From the NCBI GenBank assembly GCA_040880585.1, contig JBBDID010000044.1, forward strand, positions 1 through 64,000: DNA of 64,000 nucleotides, given 5' to 3'. Shown piece after piece: positions 16,198 through 26,000 of this stretch. Origin of the DNA: Paracrocinitomix sp040880585. GTDB lineage: Bacteria; Bacteroidota; Bacteroidia; Flavobacteriales_D; Crocinitomicaceae. A program made the position numbers and the translations under genes. Position 1 is the stretch's first letter. The number at the start of each line of letters is the position of its first letter. The notes beneath the pieces are model-generated. The model did no database searches. It saw only the letters and a program-made list of their open reading frames with translations, and had not been told where the DNA came from.

Positions 16198-16884
16198 ATG
16201 AAACACATCAAAACTAAAGATACAGCTGAAATGGATATTGAGCAGGTAGGGGATATGCATTTGTTCTCTTCATCTGAAACGCCTTTGCGCAAGGATGCAT
16301 TTGATTTAACAGATGAAGAAAAGATGCTGGTTATAGAGGAGAAATTTGCAGAAATCATGCATGCTTTGGGCCTTGATTTGACCGACGACAGTTTAAAAGG
16401 AACTCCTCGCAGAGTTGCTAAAATGTATGTGAAAGAAATTTTTGAAGGCTTGAATCCAGACAGAGCACCCAAAAGCTCAAGTTTTGAAAATAAATACAAC
16501 TATACTGAGATGCTTGTAGAGAAAGACATCACGGTATACTCTACCTGTGAACATCATTTCTTACCCATTGTTGGGAAAGCACATGTTGCTTATTTTTCAA
16601 ACGGAAATGTAATTGGTTTGTCAAAAATGAACCGTATCGTAGATTATTACGCCAAGCGCCCACAGGTGCAGGAAAGAATGACCATTCAGGTAGTGAAACA
16701 CTTGCAGAAGTTTTTGGGAACAGAAGATGTGGCTTGTGTGATTGACGCCAAACACCTTTGTGTGAATTCAAGAGGGATACGCGATATTCAAAGCAGTACT
16801 GTAACCGGAGAGTTTGGAGGAAAATTTAAAGAATCCGGCGTGAAGCAGGAGTTTTTGAATTACCTGAACTTAAAATCTGAGTAA
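16198..16884 (+). CDS. folE: GTP cyclohydrolase I
   Basis: FolE converts GTP to 7,8-dihydroneopterin triphosphate, the first step of tetrahydrofolate (and possibly queuosine/pterin) synthesis. The zinc and active-site residues are in VYSTCEHHFLPIVGKAH (about residues 115-131) and in VIDAKHLCVNSRGI near the C-terminus; GLSKMNRIVDYYAKRPQVQE is the usual family block. Length is 228 aa. The first ~35 residues are variable, so translation might start at the second ATG (16231); the promoter box so close to the first ATG favours checking that. It is transcribed alone and convergent with acs. Confidence 0.95.
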   Translation: MKHIKTKDTAEMDIEQVGDMHLFSSSETPLRKDAFDLTDEEKMLVIEEKFAEIMHALGLDLTDDSLKGTPRRVAKMYVKEIFEGLNPDRAPKSSSFENKYNYTEMLVEKDITVYSTCEHHFLPIVGKAHVAYFSNGNVIGLSKMNRIVDYYAKRPQVQERMTIQVVKHLQKFLGTEDVACVIDAKHLCVNSRGIRDIQSSTVTGEFGGKFKESGVKQEFLNYLNLKSE

Positions 16885-16948
16885 TTTTTATTAAAAAATA
16901 AAGAATTATCCTTTATTAAGAGTCTGCTTTTTTTATAGCTGCATTGGC

Positions 16949-18850
16949 TTACAACTTTCCCTCAATAATTTCATTAACCACATCCGGATCGAGTAAGGTA
17001 GATACATCTCCCAATTGATCATGTGAACCTTCTGCAATTTTTCTCAGAATTCTACGCATAATTTTGCCTGAGCGTGTTTTGGGTAATCCGGAAACAAATT
17101 GAATTTTATCGGGTTTGGCGATTTTTCCAATTTCACGGGAAACCAAATCAAGAATTTCACTTTTCACCTGTTCTTCGTTACCATTCAATTCAGCGCAAAT
17201 AACGTAGGCGTAGATTCCCTGACCTTTAATTTCGTGCGGATATCCGACAACAGCAGATTCAATAACCATTTCGTGTTCGTCTATAGCATCCTCAACCTCT
17301 GCAGTACCCATTCGGTGTCCTGAAACGTTGATCACATCATCAACCCGTCCAATAATACGGTACAACCCATTTTTATCACGTTTGGCACCGTCCCCTGTAA
17401 AGTAATAGCCGTTAAATGCCGAAAAGTAGACTTGTTGGCAACGTTGGTGATCTCCCCAGATAGTTCTGAGCATTGATGGCCAGGGAAATTTTACCGCTAA
17501 CAAGCCTTCTTTTTCATTTTCCTCAATTTCTTTTCCTTCAGGTGTAAGTAAAACGGGCTGAATTCCGGCTAGTGGCAGCCCTGCATGTGTGGGTTTGTGT
17601 TCTCCGATATTCCCCAGATTGGATATCATAATCCCACCGGTTTCTGTTTGCCACCAGGTATCAACAACGGCAGCACGTTTTTTACCTACTTTTTCAAAAT
17701 ACCACTGCCAGGCTTCTTCATTGATGGGTTCACCAACAGATCCAATCACTTTTAAGCTCTTCATGTCATACTTTTCAGCATGATGATCACCTTTGGCCAT
17801 CAAAGCCCGGATGGCTGTTGGCGCAGTATAAAATTGACTGACTTGATGCTTCTCTACAATCTGCCAAAAACGGTCAGGATTTGGATAGGTGGGTACGCCT
17901 TCATACATTACACAGGTAGCTCCTGCTAAAAGTGGACCATAGACTATATAAGAATGACCGGTAATCCATCCCACATCTGCCGTACACCAAAACACATCTT
18001 TATCCTCATACTGAAAGACATTTCTGAAACTGTAATCGGCATACACCATATAGCCGCCACAAGTATGCACCACTCCTTTGGGCTTACCGGTTGATCCGGA
18101 GGTATAAAGAATAAACAATTCATCTTCACTGTCCATTTCAACCGCATCAAATTGATCAGATGCTTCTTTTAATTCTTCATGATACCATTTATCCAAATGA
18201 TTGGTTTTAACAGTGTCGCCTGTATGTCTTATAGTAAGTACAGTCTCAATGGATGAACAGTTTTCAACACCTTCAGCAACAATATCTCTCAACAATAATT
18301 TCTTTTCTCCACGAAGCAGACCATCTGATGTGATGACCATTTTTGCTTCAGCATCCTGTATACGGTCAGAAAGGGCTTTCGCTGAAAATCCCGCAAAAAC
18401 TACTGAATGAATTGCTCCTACTCTGGCGCAGGCAAGCATGGCAAAAACAGCTTCAGGAATCATAGGTAAATAAATACATACGCGATCTCCTTTACGAATG
18501 CCATTGTTGGTTAAGATATTTGAAAATCGATTGACCGCTTTTTGCAGTTCGGTGTAGGTATATTTTTTTACTTTATCTGTAGGATCATTGGGTTCCCAAA
18601 TAAGCGCTGTTTTGTCTGCATTATTTTTAAGATGCCGATCTATACAATTTTCAGTAATATTGAGTTTTCCGTCAATGAACCAGTTAACATCCGGCTTTTT
18701 AAAATCCCAGCTGAGTACTTTTTTCCACTCTTTTTTCCAAACAAATGATTGGGCGATTTTCTCCCAAAATTCTTCCGCCTGATCCACTGAATTTTGGTAG
18801 GCTTTACGATATTCTTGTTCATTTGATATCTGATAAAATGGTTTGCTCAT
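16949..18850 (-). CDS. acs: Acetyl-CoA synthetase (AMP-forming)
   Basis: Acs activates acetate to acetyl-CoA via acetyl-AMP. The adenylation core shows the P-loop YTSGSTGKPKGVVHT, the A4/A5 motifs GSVGEPINEEAW and DTWWQTETGG, the hinge region around FTGDGAKRDKNGLY, and the C-terminal LPKTRSGKIMRRILR with the Lys normally acetylated for control. At 633 aa it is near the usual 650. It is a single gene, convergent with folE. Its regulation is not visible: no TAnnTTTG box was found upstream, and the 71-nt gap is shared with the divergent lipoprotein gene at 18922. Confidence 0.96.
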   Translation of the reverse strand: MSKPFYQISNEQEYRKAYQNSVDQAEEFWEKIAQSFVWKKEWKKVLSWDFKKPDVNWFIDGKLNITENCIDRHLKNNADKTALIWEPNDPTDKVKKYTYTELQKAVNRFSNILTNNGIRKGDRVCIYLPMIPEAVFAMLACARVGAIHSVVFAGFSAKALSDRIQDAEAKMVITSDGLLRGEKKLLLRDIVAEGVENCSSIETVLTIRHTGDTVKTNHLDKWYHEELKEASDQFDAVEMDSEDELFILYTSGSTGKPKGVVHTCGGYMVYADYSFRNVFQYEDKDVFWCTADVGWITGHSYIVYGPLLAGATCVMYEGVPTYPNPDRFWQIVEKHQVSQFYTAPTAIRALMAKGDHHAEKYDMKSLKVIGSVGEPINEEAWQWYFEKVGKKRAAVVDTWWQTETGGIMISNLGNIGEHKPTHAGLPLAGIQPVLLTPEGKEIEENEKEGLLAVKFPWPSMLRTIWGDHQRCQQVYFSAFNGYYFTGDGAKRDKNGLYRIIGRVDDVINVSGHRMGTAEVEDAIDEHEMVIESAVVGYPHEIKGQGIYAYVICAELNGNEEQVKSEILDLVSREIGKIAKPDKIQFVSGLPKTRSGKIMRRILRKIAEGSHDQLGDVSTLLDPDVVNEIIEGKL

Positions 18851-18893
18851 CCTGTTAATGGTTTATTTTCACCTTTAATGTAACGATTTCTTC

Positions 18894-18901
18894 TAATTTT
18901 G
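18894..18901 (+). promoter_or_regulatory. -7 box for the lipoprotein gene at 18922
   Basis: TAATTTTG matches TAnnTTTG and is 20 nt upstream of the ATG at 18922. Confidence 0.45.
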
Positions 18902-18921
18902 GGGATACAAAAACAAATGAG

Positions 18922-19629
18922 ATGAAAAAAATTTTCTATATAGTGGTTGCGGGATTACTCTTTTCAGGCTGTGGTTCGGGGGAGAATGAAGATGGTATGA
19001 ATGGGGATGGTTCAGCTGATGAGGTGGATGGACAGCAGGAAGAGCAACAGGATTCCCCGGAAATCGACATTAGCTTAACAAAAATCAGAGACATTCCGAG
19101 AGATTGTGAGTTTGAAGGAGAAGTCGTAGACGCATATACCTGGACAGATGAGAATGGGTTAAATTATTTTATGCGAACTATGGGTAAGCCCACTGAAGGG
19201 GAAAAAGAAATTTCAGAAGATTTACCTTCTCGATCACAGTATCTGTATGCTTATCATTATGTAGAAGATGAAAAAGGAGGGATCAAATTGTTATGTCAAA
19301 TTACTGATTTTGTGAAAGATTGTCAGTTTGATTTGATTATCGGTCATGAATTGGATGCGATAAGCCTGACAGATTTGGATGAGAATGGTTTGGGAGAGGT
19401 CTCGTTTATCTACCGTTTGAACTGTACTTCAGATGTGAGTCCTGCTACACAAAAGCTGATATTGATCGAAAATGGTGATAAATACGTTTTAAGAGGCCAT
19501 ACCAGCTTTATGGAGCATGAAGGAGAATATACGGTGGGGGAAGAATTTAAAAATGCACCGGATGGATTTCAGGAACATGCAGAGAAACTTTGGTCAAAGC
19601 ATCTTACCGAATACGATTTTGAATTGTAG
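18922..19629 (+). CDS. Lipoprotein resembling the M949_RS01915 surface-polysaccharide-related family
   Basis: The N-terminus is a lipoprotein signal with lipobox FSGC (Cys at about residue 17), followed by a low-complexity Asp/Glu/Gly linker of ~35 residues. The folded part carries the block SLTDLDENGLGEVSFIYRL followed by CTSDVSPATQKLIL and a C-terminal FKNAPDGFQEHAEKLWSKHL. From memory these agree with the family named M949_RS01915 family surface polysaccharide biosynthesis protein, whose biochemical role is not established. The FG-GAP-like TDLDENGL loop could bind calcium. The gene is solitary and divergent from acs. Family assignment is moderate; function is not claimed. Confidence 0.6.
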   Translation: MKKIFYIVVAGLLFSGCGSGENEDGMNGDGSADEVDGQQEEQQDSPEIDISLTKIRDIPRDCEFEGEVVDAYTWTDENGLNYFMRTMGKPTEGEKEISEDLPSRSQYLYAYHYVEDEKGGIKLLCQITDFVKDCQFDLIIGHELDAISLTDLDENGLGEVSFIYRLNCTSDVSPATQKLILIENGDKYVLRGHTSFMEHEGEYTVGEEFKNAPDGFQEHAEKLWSKHLTEYDFEL

Positions 19630-19649
19630 TGGGGGGCAGATTTCCGCAT

Positions 19650-20204
19650 TTATATAATTTCGTCTGAATCGCGATTGACAGTGTAGCTATCTAAGTCAGA
19701 AGCCTTCCTTTCATAAATAGAGCGATCACTGCTAAGCATGATGATTAACAAAACAATATCGAATATCAGGCCGATCAAAAGATAGACCATTAAGCCAAAT
19801 ACGATAAAGTTGAAATTATCGAAAAATACCAGTATAAGGGTAAGAGCATTTAGGATGATGAAAGCGATCAAAGCATTTTTGGCAAAAATAAAATTCTTAT
19901 AGTTGGCTTTTTGCAATTTGATGCCTCCCGCCAGATAAAACCCGCAAAGAATAATACCCAAAATTCCTGAACCCACAATTACCTGTGATTGCCAGGGGGT
20001 AATTGAGATCATTTCTTGAAAGGTGTCAAAAGGGGCACGTTGCAGTTCATTGTGTTCCAAGTTGGACATTTCACCCATAAACTCGCTTTGGAAGTTTAAA
20101 AAAGTAGGGATGATTAGTTTATAGATATTGTAGAAAAACCCCAAAGCTCCCAAGCAAATGATGATGATTCCAATGGCCTTGCCCCAAGTTGGTGGTTTTT
20201 GCAT
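19650..20204 (-). CDS. Four-helix integral membrane protein, function unknown
   Basis: I do not recognise a family. Hydrophobic segments lie near residues 10-30, 70-95, 108-128 and 132-160. Between the first two is a ~40-residue polar loop containing MSNLEHNELQRAPFDTFQEM, and the C-terminus is short and charged (SDRSIYERKASDLDSY). An inner-membrane location follows from the helices. The gene lies downstream of and on the same strand as the GAF-SpoIIE phosphatase gene (gap 43 nt) and may be the third member of that transcription unit. Confidence 0.65.
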   Translation of the reverse strand: MQKPPTWGKAIGIIIICLGALGFFYNIYKLIIPTFLNFQSEFMGEMSNLEHNELQRAPFDTFQEMISITPWQSQVIVGSGILGIILCGFYLAGGIKLQKANYKNFIFAKNALIAFIILNALTLILVFFDNFNFIVFGLMVYLLIGLIFDIVLLIIMLSSDRSIYERKASDLDSYTVNRDSDEII

Positions 20205-20247
20205 AAGACAAAATTTTGACTAAATATAAGAAAGCTACGTTTAAAAT

Positions 20248-21492
20248 TTAAAAAATTCGGCAACTCAAAATCGCCGTGTCGTCCACATACTTCATTTTAC
20301 CTCTCCACTGGTCTAATTTAGAGAAAACGATTTCATTTAGATCTTCCATAGATAAGGGATAGAAGTTTTGAACGATCTGGGTTAATCGATTGGTTTCAAA
20401 TTGCTCGTGATGTGCATTTTCCAATTCAACAATCCCATCTGTATAGAGAATCAGGGTAGTATTTGGTTCTATTGTTAGCGTCTCACTCTCAAGAAAGGGA
20501 AGTTCTTTCATCATTCCTAAGCCCAGGCATCCTTTATTCAAAAAGCGAGAAGTCTGTCCTTTGATTAAAATCGGCCAATTGTGCCCGGCATTGACATATT
20601 TAAGTTGACGGCTCTTTGAATTATATTCTGCGATAAAAAAAGTGATAAATTTTTCTCCTTTTGCGCTAGAATATACTTTTTGGTTCAGTTCAGCAACCAG
20701 TTTTTCAAGTTTGAAACGTTTGTAATTGTATAAGGTGCGGACGGTTGCCTGAAAATTAGCCATCAGCATAGCAGCAGCAATTCCTTTTCCTGAGACGTCT
20801 GCAATACAAATGATAAATTCATCTTCATTCAGTCGGATGTAATCGTAATAATCTCCTGAAACCTTGCTATGTGACAGGTATTTTGCTGAAATATCGAGTT
20901 TTTCATTGGAAGGGAGTTCTTCAGGGAAAAGCAGGCGTTGCATTTCTGAGGCTATCTCCAGCTCTTTTTTGACGCTTTCTTGTATCAGACTTTCTTGGAC
21001 CAGTCTTTTATTTTCAATGGCTACTACAATGATATTGGTTAAGGTTTGAATAAAATTGAGGTTCATAAAAGATCGCCTGTCATTACTCAGTAATTGATCT
21101 TTAATGCCGCCTATTACTAAAAATGCCAGGGGTTTTTCTTTGTGATAAACAGGGATAATCACGTCAAACTTATCAAGCGATTTTTTGTAGGAAGATTCAA
21201 TTACCGTAATATCTTTGAACCTCATAAAATCCTCCTCTACATGGATGTCTTTTACTTTTCCTTTAATCCCTACCTTATCAAGAACGTACCATTCTTTTTG
21301 TTGATTGAATAAAATAAATTTACGGATACCGAGCTGCTCTGTGAGAATGAAATTATAAATATTCAGAATATCAGTAACCGGCGCATTTGTATTAATAGCT
21401 TTGGTAATTTCAAGCAGAGAATTTAGCTTAAAATCTTTTGAGCGGACTCTATTTTCAAGTTCGGTTACTGCTTTTTCTGAAACGTAGCTCAT
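20248..21492 (-). CDS. GAF-SpoIIE (PP2C-type) serine phosphatase, RsbU-like
   Basis: The protein is a cytoplasmic metal-dependent Ser/Thr phosphatase of the SpoIIE/RsbU class, which usually dephosphorylates a STAS anti-anti-sigma protein. Residues ~25-170 form a GAF-like sensor domain, a helical linker (about 165-195, ESVKKELEIASEMQRLLFP) follows, and the PP2C domain fills 195-414. Metal-binding aspartates are seen in SGDYYDYI, CIADVSGKG, ILYTDGIVE and VDDTAIL. The start overlaps the LpxD-like gene by 4 nt (ATGA), so both are co-translated. No kinase or STAS gene is adjacent, but a STAS protein is encoded 8 kb away at 29069. Ligand and target are not known. Confidence 0.88.
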   Translation of the reverse strand: MSYVSEKAVTELENRVRSKDFKLNSLLEITKAINTNAPVTDILNIYNFILTEQLGIRKFILFNQQKEWYVLDKVGIKGKVKDIHVEEDFMRFKDITVIESSYKKSLDKFDVIIPVYHKEKPLAFLVIGGIKDQLLSNDRRSFMNLNFIQTLTNIIVVAIENKRLVQESLIQESVKKELEIASEMQRLLFPEELPSNEKLDISAKYLSHSKVSGDYYDYIRLNEDEFIICIADVSGKGIAAAMLMANFQATVRTLYNYKRFKLEKLVAELNQKVYSSAKGEKFITFFIAEYNSKSRQLKYVNAGHNWPILIKGQTSRFLNKGCLGLGMMKELPFLESETLTIEPNTTLILYTDGIVELENAHHEQFETNRLTQIVQNFYPLSMEDLNEIVFSKLDQWRGKMKYVDDTAILSCRIF

Positions 21493-22415
21493 AAATGTTG
21501 AATAATTGAAGGCAATTTGCGTAGTGCTGCCATTTCTTTCAATGCTTTTCGAGCTTCTACAGCGGGAGATCCAAAATAGATGCCGCCGGCTTTTAAACTT
21601 CTTCCAACTCCGGATTGTGCCTGTACAACGGCTCCTTTTCCAATGACAATATCAGAAGTTACTCCTACTTGTCCCCATAGTGTTACCTCGTCTTCAATAA
21701 CAACACAACCTGCAATACCTACATTTGCTGCAAACAGGCAATTTTTTCCGATTACTGTATCGTGTCCAACCTGCACCTGATTATCTATTTTTGTTCCTTC
21801 ACCGATAATGGTGAGTCCTGTAACTCCTCTATCAATAGTGGTTAAAGCACCAATTTCTACACGATCTTTAAGTAGTGTGCCTCCGCAACTGAGTAGACGA
21901 TCATACCCTTTCGGTTTCTTTTTATAATAAAAAGCATCATGTCCAATTACTGAGTTAGGACCAACGATCACATCATTTTCAATAGTTGTGTTGTCGCCAA
22001 TAATGACGCCGGAATGAATGATACAATTTTTTCCAATCGTCACATGATGTCCGATTACGACATGGGGATGGATGATTGTGTTTTTTCCCTGTTTGAAATC
22101 TTTACCAATTGGAGATGTCCATTTTTCAGTGGGAGAAAAATGTTGCGTAAGTTTATTAAAATCGTCAAAAGGATGTTTGGAAATAATGATTCCTTTCCCC
22201 TTTGGAAATTCAACTTTTTGATCGATCAGAATAACATCTGCCTTAGAGTGGAGTGCTTTTTTGTAATATTTAGGATGATCCACAAATACCAAGTCACCTT
22301 TTTCTACCTTGTGGATTTCATTAATACCACTTATCAGGAGCTTTTTATTACCCTCAAACGTAGCCCCTAGTAACGCAGCTATGTCTTGAATTGATGTTGG
22401 ATTTTGTAGTTTCAT
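21489..22415 (-). CDS. LpxD-like UDP-3-O-acylglucosamine N-acyltransferase
   Basis: This left-handed beta-helix acyltransferase resembles LpxD of lipid A synthesis. The N-terminal LpxD uridine-binding-like domain (residues 1-95) precedes many hexapeptide repeats (about 105-270), including the VIGHDAFYY and DNQVQVGHDTVIGKN blocks; the His in VGHD corresponds to the catalytic base. At 308 aa it is slightly shorter than canonical LpxD (~340), and Bacteroidota commonly carry a second LpxD-like copy, so this may be the paralog and no symbol is assigned. It is the first gene of an operon with the GAF-SpoIIE phosphatase (4-nt overlap) and has a TAGTTTTG box 23 nt upstream. The lpxA/lpxC cluster is not here. 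Confidence 0.8.
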   Translation of the reverse strand: MKLQNPTSIQDIAALLGATFEGNKKLLISGINEIHKVEKGDLVFVDHPKYYKKALHSKADVILIDQKVEFPKGKGIIISKHPFDDFNKLTQHFSPTEKWTSPIGKDFKQGKNTIIHPHVVIGHHVTIGKNCIIHSGVIIGDNTTIENDVIVGPNSVIGHDAFYYKKKPKGYDRLLSCGGTLLKDRVEIGALTTIDRGVTGLTIIGEGTKIDNQVQVGHDTVIGKNCLFAANVGIAGCVVIEDEVTLWGQVGVTSDIVIGKGAVVQAQSGVGRSLKAGGIYFGSPAVEARKALKEMAALRKLPSIIQHL

Positions 22416-22437
22416 TCAAAATAGTCTATTCCAACTA

Positions 22438-22445
22438 CAAAACTA
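22438..22445 (-). promoter_or_regulatory. -7 box for the lpxD-like/GAF-SpoIIE operon
   Basis: The minus strand reads TAGTTTTG, 22 nt before the ATG at 22415. Confidence 0.5.
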
Positions 22446-22521
22446 TCGCAAAACAGTGCCCCTTGAGTGACATCAGGCACATACTTATCCATACATAATT
22501 GTTGAATGAAGGGGAGAAGAA

Positions 22522-23067
22522 TTAGTTCTTTTGCTTCAATTTTTTTGCCCGCGACAACACCAAACCGATCAAAAAGGAAAAAACTGCGGCTATCACTGCT
22601 ATGTCCAGGATTGTCCCCAGTGCATTTATATTCAATTTAGCCAAAAAGAAAATAGCGATAAAGGAATTAGAGAGAATGGTGATTAAACCGAGTATTTTTA
22701 AAAGGTTTTGGCTTTTCTCCCAATGGAGTAATTGCAACTTTATTAAGGCGATATAGATAACACCAAGACCGATTAGCAAATTCCAGGTTTTCTGATAATC
22801 AACAATATTGAAACTCACCATTAATCCAAAAAGGAGAAGAACAATGCCGTAAACCTTAATTCCTGTTGCTGCGATACGATTGATTTTTTCTTGCATCTCA
22901 ATCAGATAAAATCCTGCTAAAACAATCAGTGCTGTGAGATTAAAAATGGCAGATTTAACCAGGATCGCTTTGAATAATACCCCTTGATAGAGAATCAAAA
23001 ATGTCAAGATGAGCATGCTAATTGCTGCAAGCAAGGTCAGTATACCTATTATCCTTTTTAACTTCAT
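22522..23067 (-). CDS. Six-helix integral membrane protein, function unknown
   Basis: The protein consists almost entirely of about six predicted transmembrane helices and ends with a basic tail (SRAKKLKQKN). No family is recognised. The ATG at 23067 (MKLKRIIGILTLLAA) overlaps the TGA of the upstream propeller/SpoIIE gene as ATGA, so it is preferred over the reading that begins seven codons earlier inside that gene. It is the last gene of the Fur-STAS-purA-OstA-SpoIIE run. Translational coupling suggests the membrane protein works with, or is at least made in step with, the phosphatase; this is inference. Confidence 0.7.
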   Translation of the reverse strand: MKLKRIIGILTLLAAISMLILTFLILYQGVLFKAILVKSAIFNLTALIVLAGFYLIEMQEKINRIAATGIKVYGIVLLLFGLMVSFNIVDYQKTWNLLIGLGVIYIALIKLQLLHWEKSQNLLKILGLITILSNSFIAIFFLAKLNINALGTILDIAVIAAVFSFLIGLVLSRAKKLKQKN

Positions 23068-26000
23068 ATTTTTACTCCAAATAAACAAACATCATCCAAC
23101 TGTTCAAAATTACCTTTCCATTCGTGAAAGGTAGTATTTAACTTTTCAAGTTGTATATTCATTTCAAATGTACTAATATCTACCAGCAGATTTTTCAGTG
23201 CTTTGCCTTTAAACTTTTTACCTTTATCTCCTCCGAATTGATCTGCATAACCATCTGAGAATATATACACACAGTCTCCTTTTTCAAGTTTAAACTCGTG
23301 AGTAATAAATGGTTCACGTCTTTCAAATTCTCCAATTGGCTGTTTATTTGCTTTAATTTCAATAATCTCTTTATTTCTGATTACTACCAAGGGGTTATTT
23401 GCACCGGAATAAGTTAACATATTTGTTTCATAATTGATGTTACACAAGGCGATATCCATTCCGTCCTTGATTTGCGATTCACTTTTTTCAAAAGTTTCCA
23501 CTACAAGGTCTGTCAGTTTATCTAAGATTTCACCGGGCTTTCTTAATTTGAATTCGTTTACGGTACGGTTCAGCCCATTAAATCCAACAATGCTAACAAA
23601 GGCACCCGGCACACCATGTCCGGTACAATCTACTGCTGCAAATATGGCTTCAGAGCCAAAACGATCGGCCCAGTAAAAATCACCGGAAACAATATCTTTT
23701 GGTTTGTATAACACAAAATGCTCTCCGTCAAATATTTCATCCAATGTCTCATCTGTAGGTAGAATAGCAGTTTGAATTCGTTCGGCATATTTGATGCTGT
23801 CTAGAATATCGGTTGTTTTTTGTTCAATCTCCGCTTTTTGAAATTCGAGTTTTGTATTTTGCTGAGCAATTTCTGCAGTTCGTTCTTTTACAATTTCTTC
23901 CAGGCGTTCATTTTGAGCTTTTACTCTTCGAATACTTAGCTTAATAATAACAGTCACCAATAAAATAAACGCCAGAAAGTAGATGAGATAAGCCCACCAG
24001 GTTCGGTACCAGGGCGGTAATATGGTAAACGAAAAAGTTGCTTGTTCACTTTCGTAGCCATAGAAATTTTTCGCCTTTACGTGAAAAACATAATCTCCTT
24101 CTGCTAATCGTTGATATTCTGAAGTATTAACGGTTTTCCATTTGCTCCAATTATCTTCTTCTCCTTCTAAGTAATAACTGAATTCATTGGTTAATCCACC
24201 CAAATAGGCATTGGATCCAAATTCAAAACGAATGGTATTTTGCTCATAACTAATGGTGTGTTTTTTTTGCTCCGCATATTTCGTATGGTGAATCCAGTTT
24301 CTATCTTCATTAAGATGTACGCTTGAAATATCTACCTGAAAAGGGCGGTCAAAGTTGGTGGCAATACTTTCATTATAGGTATAGAGACCTTTTACGCCCC
24401 CTAACCAATAAATGCCATTGTTTCCTTTTTCAAGGCAAAAAATTACGTCATTTTTGATACTATTAAATTTGGAAGAATTCCATACCAACTCTCCGTTTTC
24501 AGTATTTAAATATCCGATTTCTGCGCGTTCATTTTCAGAACCGGACTTATGAAACATGACGATCCAGAGTTTCCCCTCGCCATCATTAATGAGTCGGTGA
24601 ATCAGCAATTTCTCTTCAATAAAATGCCCATTAATAATTTCACTTTTTTTCAGTTTGTCGTTCTCCATTTCAAATAACCCATGAGAAGTTCCTACATACA
24701 CTTTGCCTTCAAATTGTTCTATGGTAAACTGTTCGTAAATGAGTGAGGAATCTCTGAACCCCGTTAATCCCTGTAATTGATTTTCTTTTTGGGTTTTATT
24801 GGTGTCGAGTTTATGAACTCCTTCATATTTGACGGTGTAGTAAACCTGATTGTCGTACTCTAAAATTGCTCTTACATCTCCGGATGTATTCGAATAATGA
24901 CCTTCATAGGTGAATTTACCCTTTTCGTAAAGAAGGGATCCAACCCCGCCGCCATCTAATCCTACATAAATACGGTTGGGGTTAGTTGTGGATTGATGCA
25001 TATCCCAGGCAAAAATTGGTTTTTGTACAACCGTTCTCTCCATTTGATCTGATAAGGCATAAATCCCGTCATTGGCGATCACTAAATTGTATTTTTTTCC
25101 ATCAGTAAAGGTGAATGACTTAATTTGCCAGGTTTCCATTTTAAATACCGGGGATTGTTCAAAAACCAGGCGGTCCTTCTTTTTAACACTGCGAAAGATA
25201 TCAGAGTGTGTGGCCAAATAAATTTCATCATCTTCTACCAAAAGGTCTTCAATTATTCCGGATGTGACACCTTCTTCTTGATAAAAAGCAGTAATAGGAG
25301 ATGACATTTCAACAAAGGCCAGACCGTTGTCATTACACAGCCAAAGGTTATTGTACTGATCAAAAATTGAGGTGTGTGTAATTGAGTTGTTCAGTCCTTT
25401 TGTTTCTCCAATGGATCGAATAAACTGACCTTTAAGATCAAACATTTTTGCGCCGTTTCCTGTTGTTCCGATCACGACTACTTTATCATTCTGCTGAACG
25501 GATTTTATTTTATATTTTTCTTTGAAATCAAATTTTCTGTTGGTCGGTTCTAACTTGAATCTATTGCCTGAGGATAAAAATCTGTAAAATTTACCATTTT
25601 GATCTATAACAAACGTTTCCTCTCCATCCTGAACAATCCCGGTGGTCTGAATTCCTTCAGACTGAATAATGTCAAAAAATTTATTTCCACGCAAAACGTA
25701 AGAGATGTGCGTATCGGTTCTTTTGGAGGAGCAGAGGATTAAATTTCCGACTTGATAACTTCTCGTCAGGGATTCCTCAGATGGGGGGTGTAGAACTTCA
25801 ATTCCATTGGAATCCAAAATAAAGATGTGTGAGCGTGAAATGAAATAGGTTTTTTCTTCAATACAATGTACTTTCCAGATATCTTTAAAATCTATTGAAT
25901 CAACATCTGCAGAGAGTTTTTTGGAATAAGCTTCGCCTTTTTCGTTGTACCGGATCACTCCAAACTCACCTTGTCCCCCTACATAAATTTCTCCTTTATT

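Noticed and set aside
16897..16917. AATAAAG/CTTTATT hairpin between folE and acs as a terminator
   Set aside because: The stem is only A/T-rich with a modest T-run further on; too weak to call.
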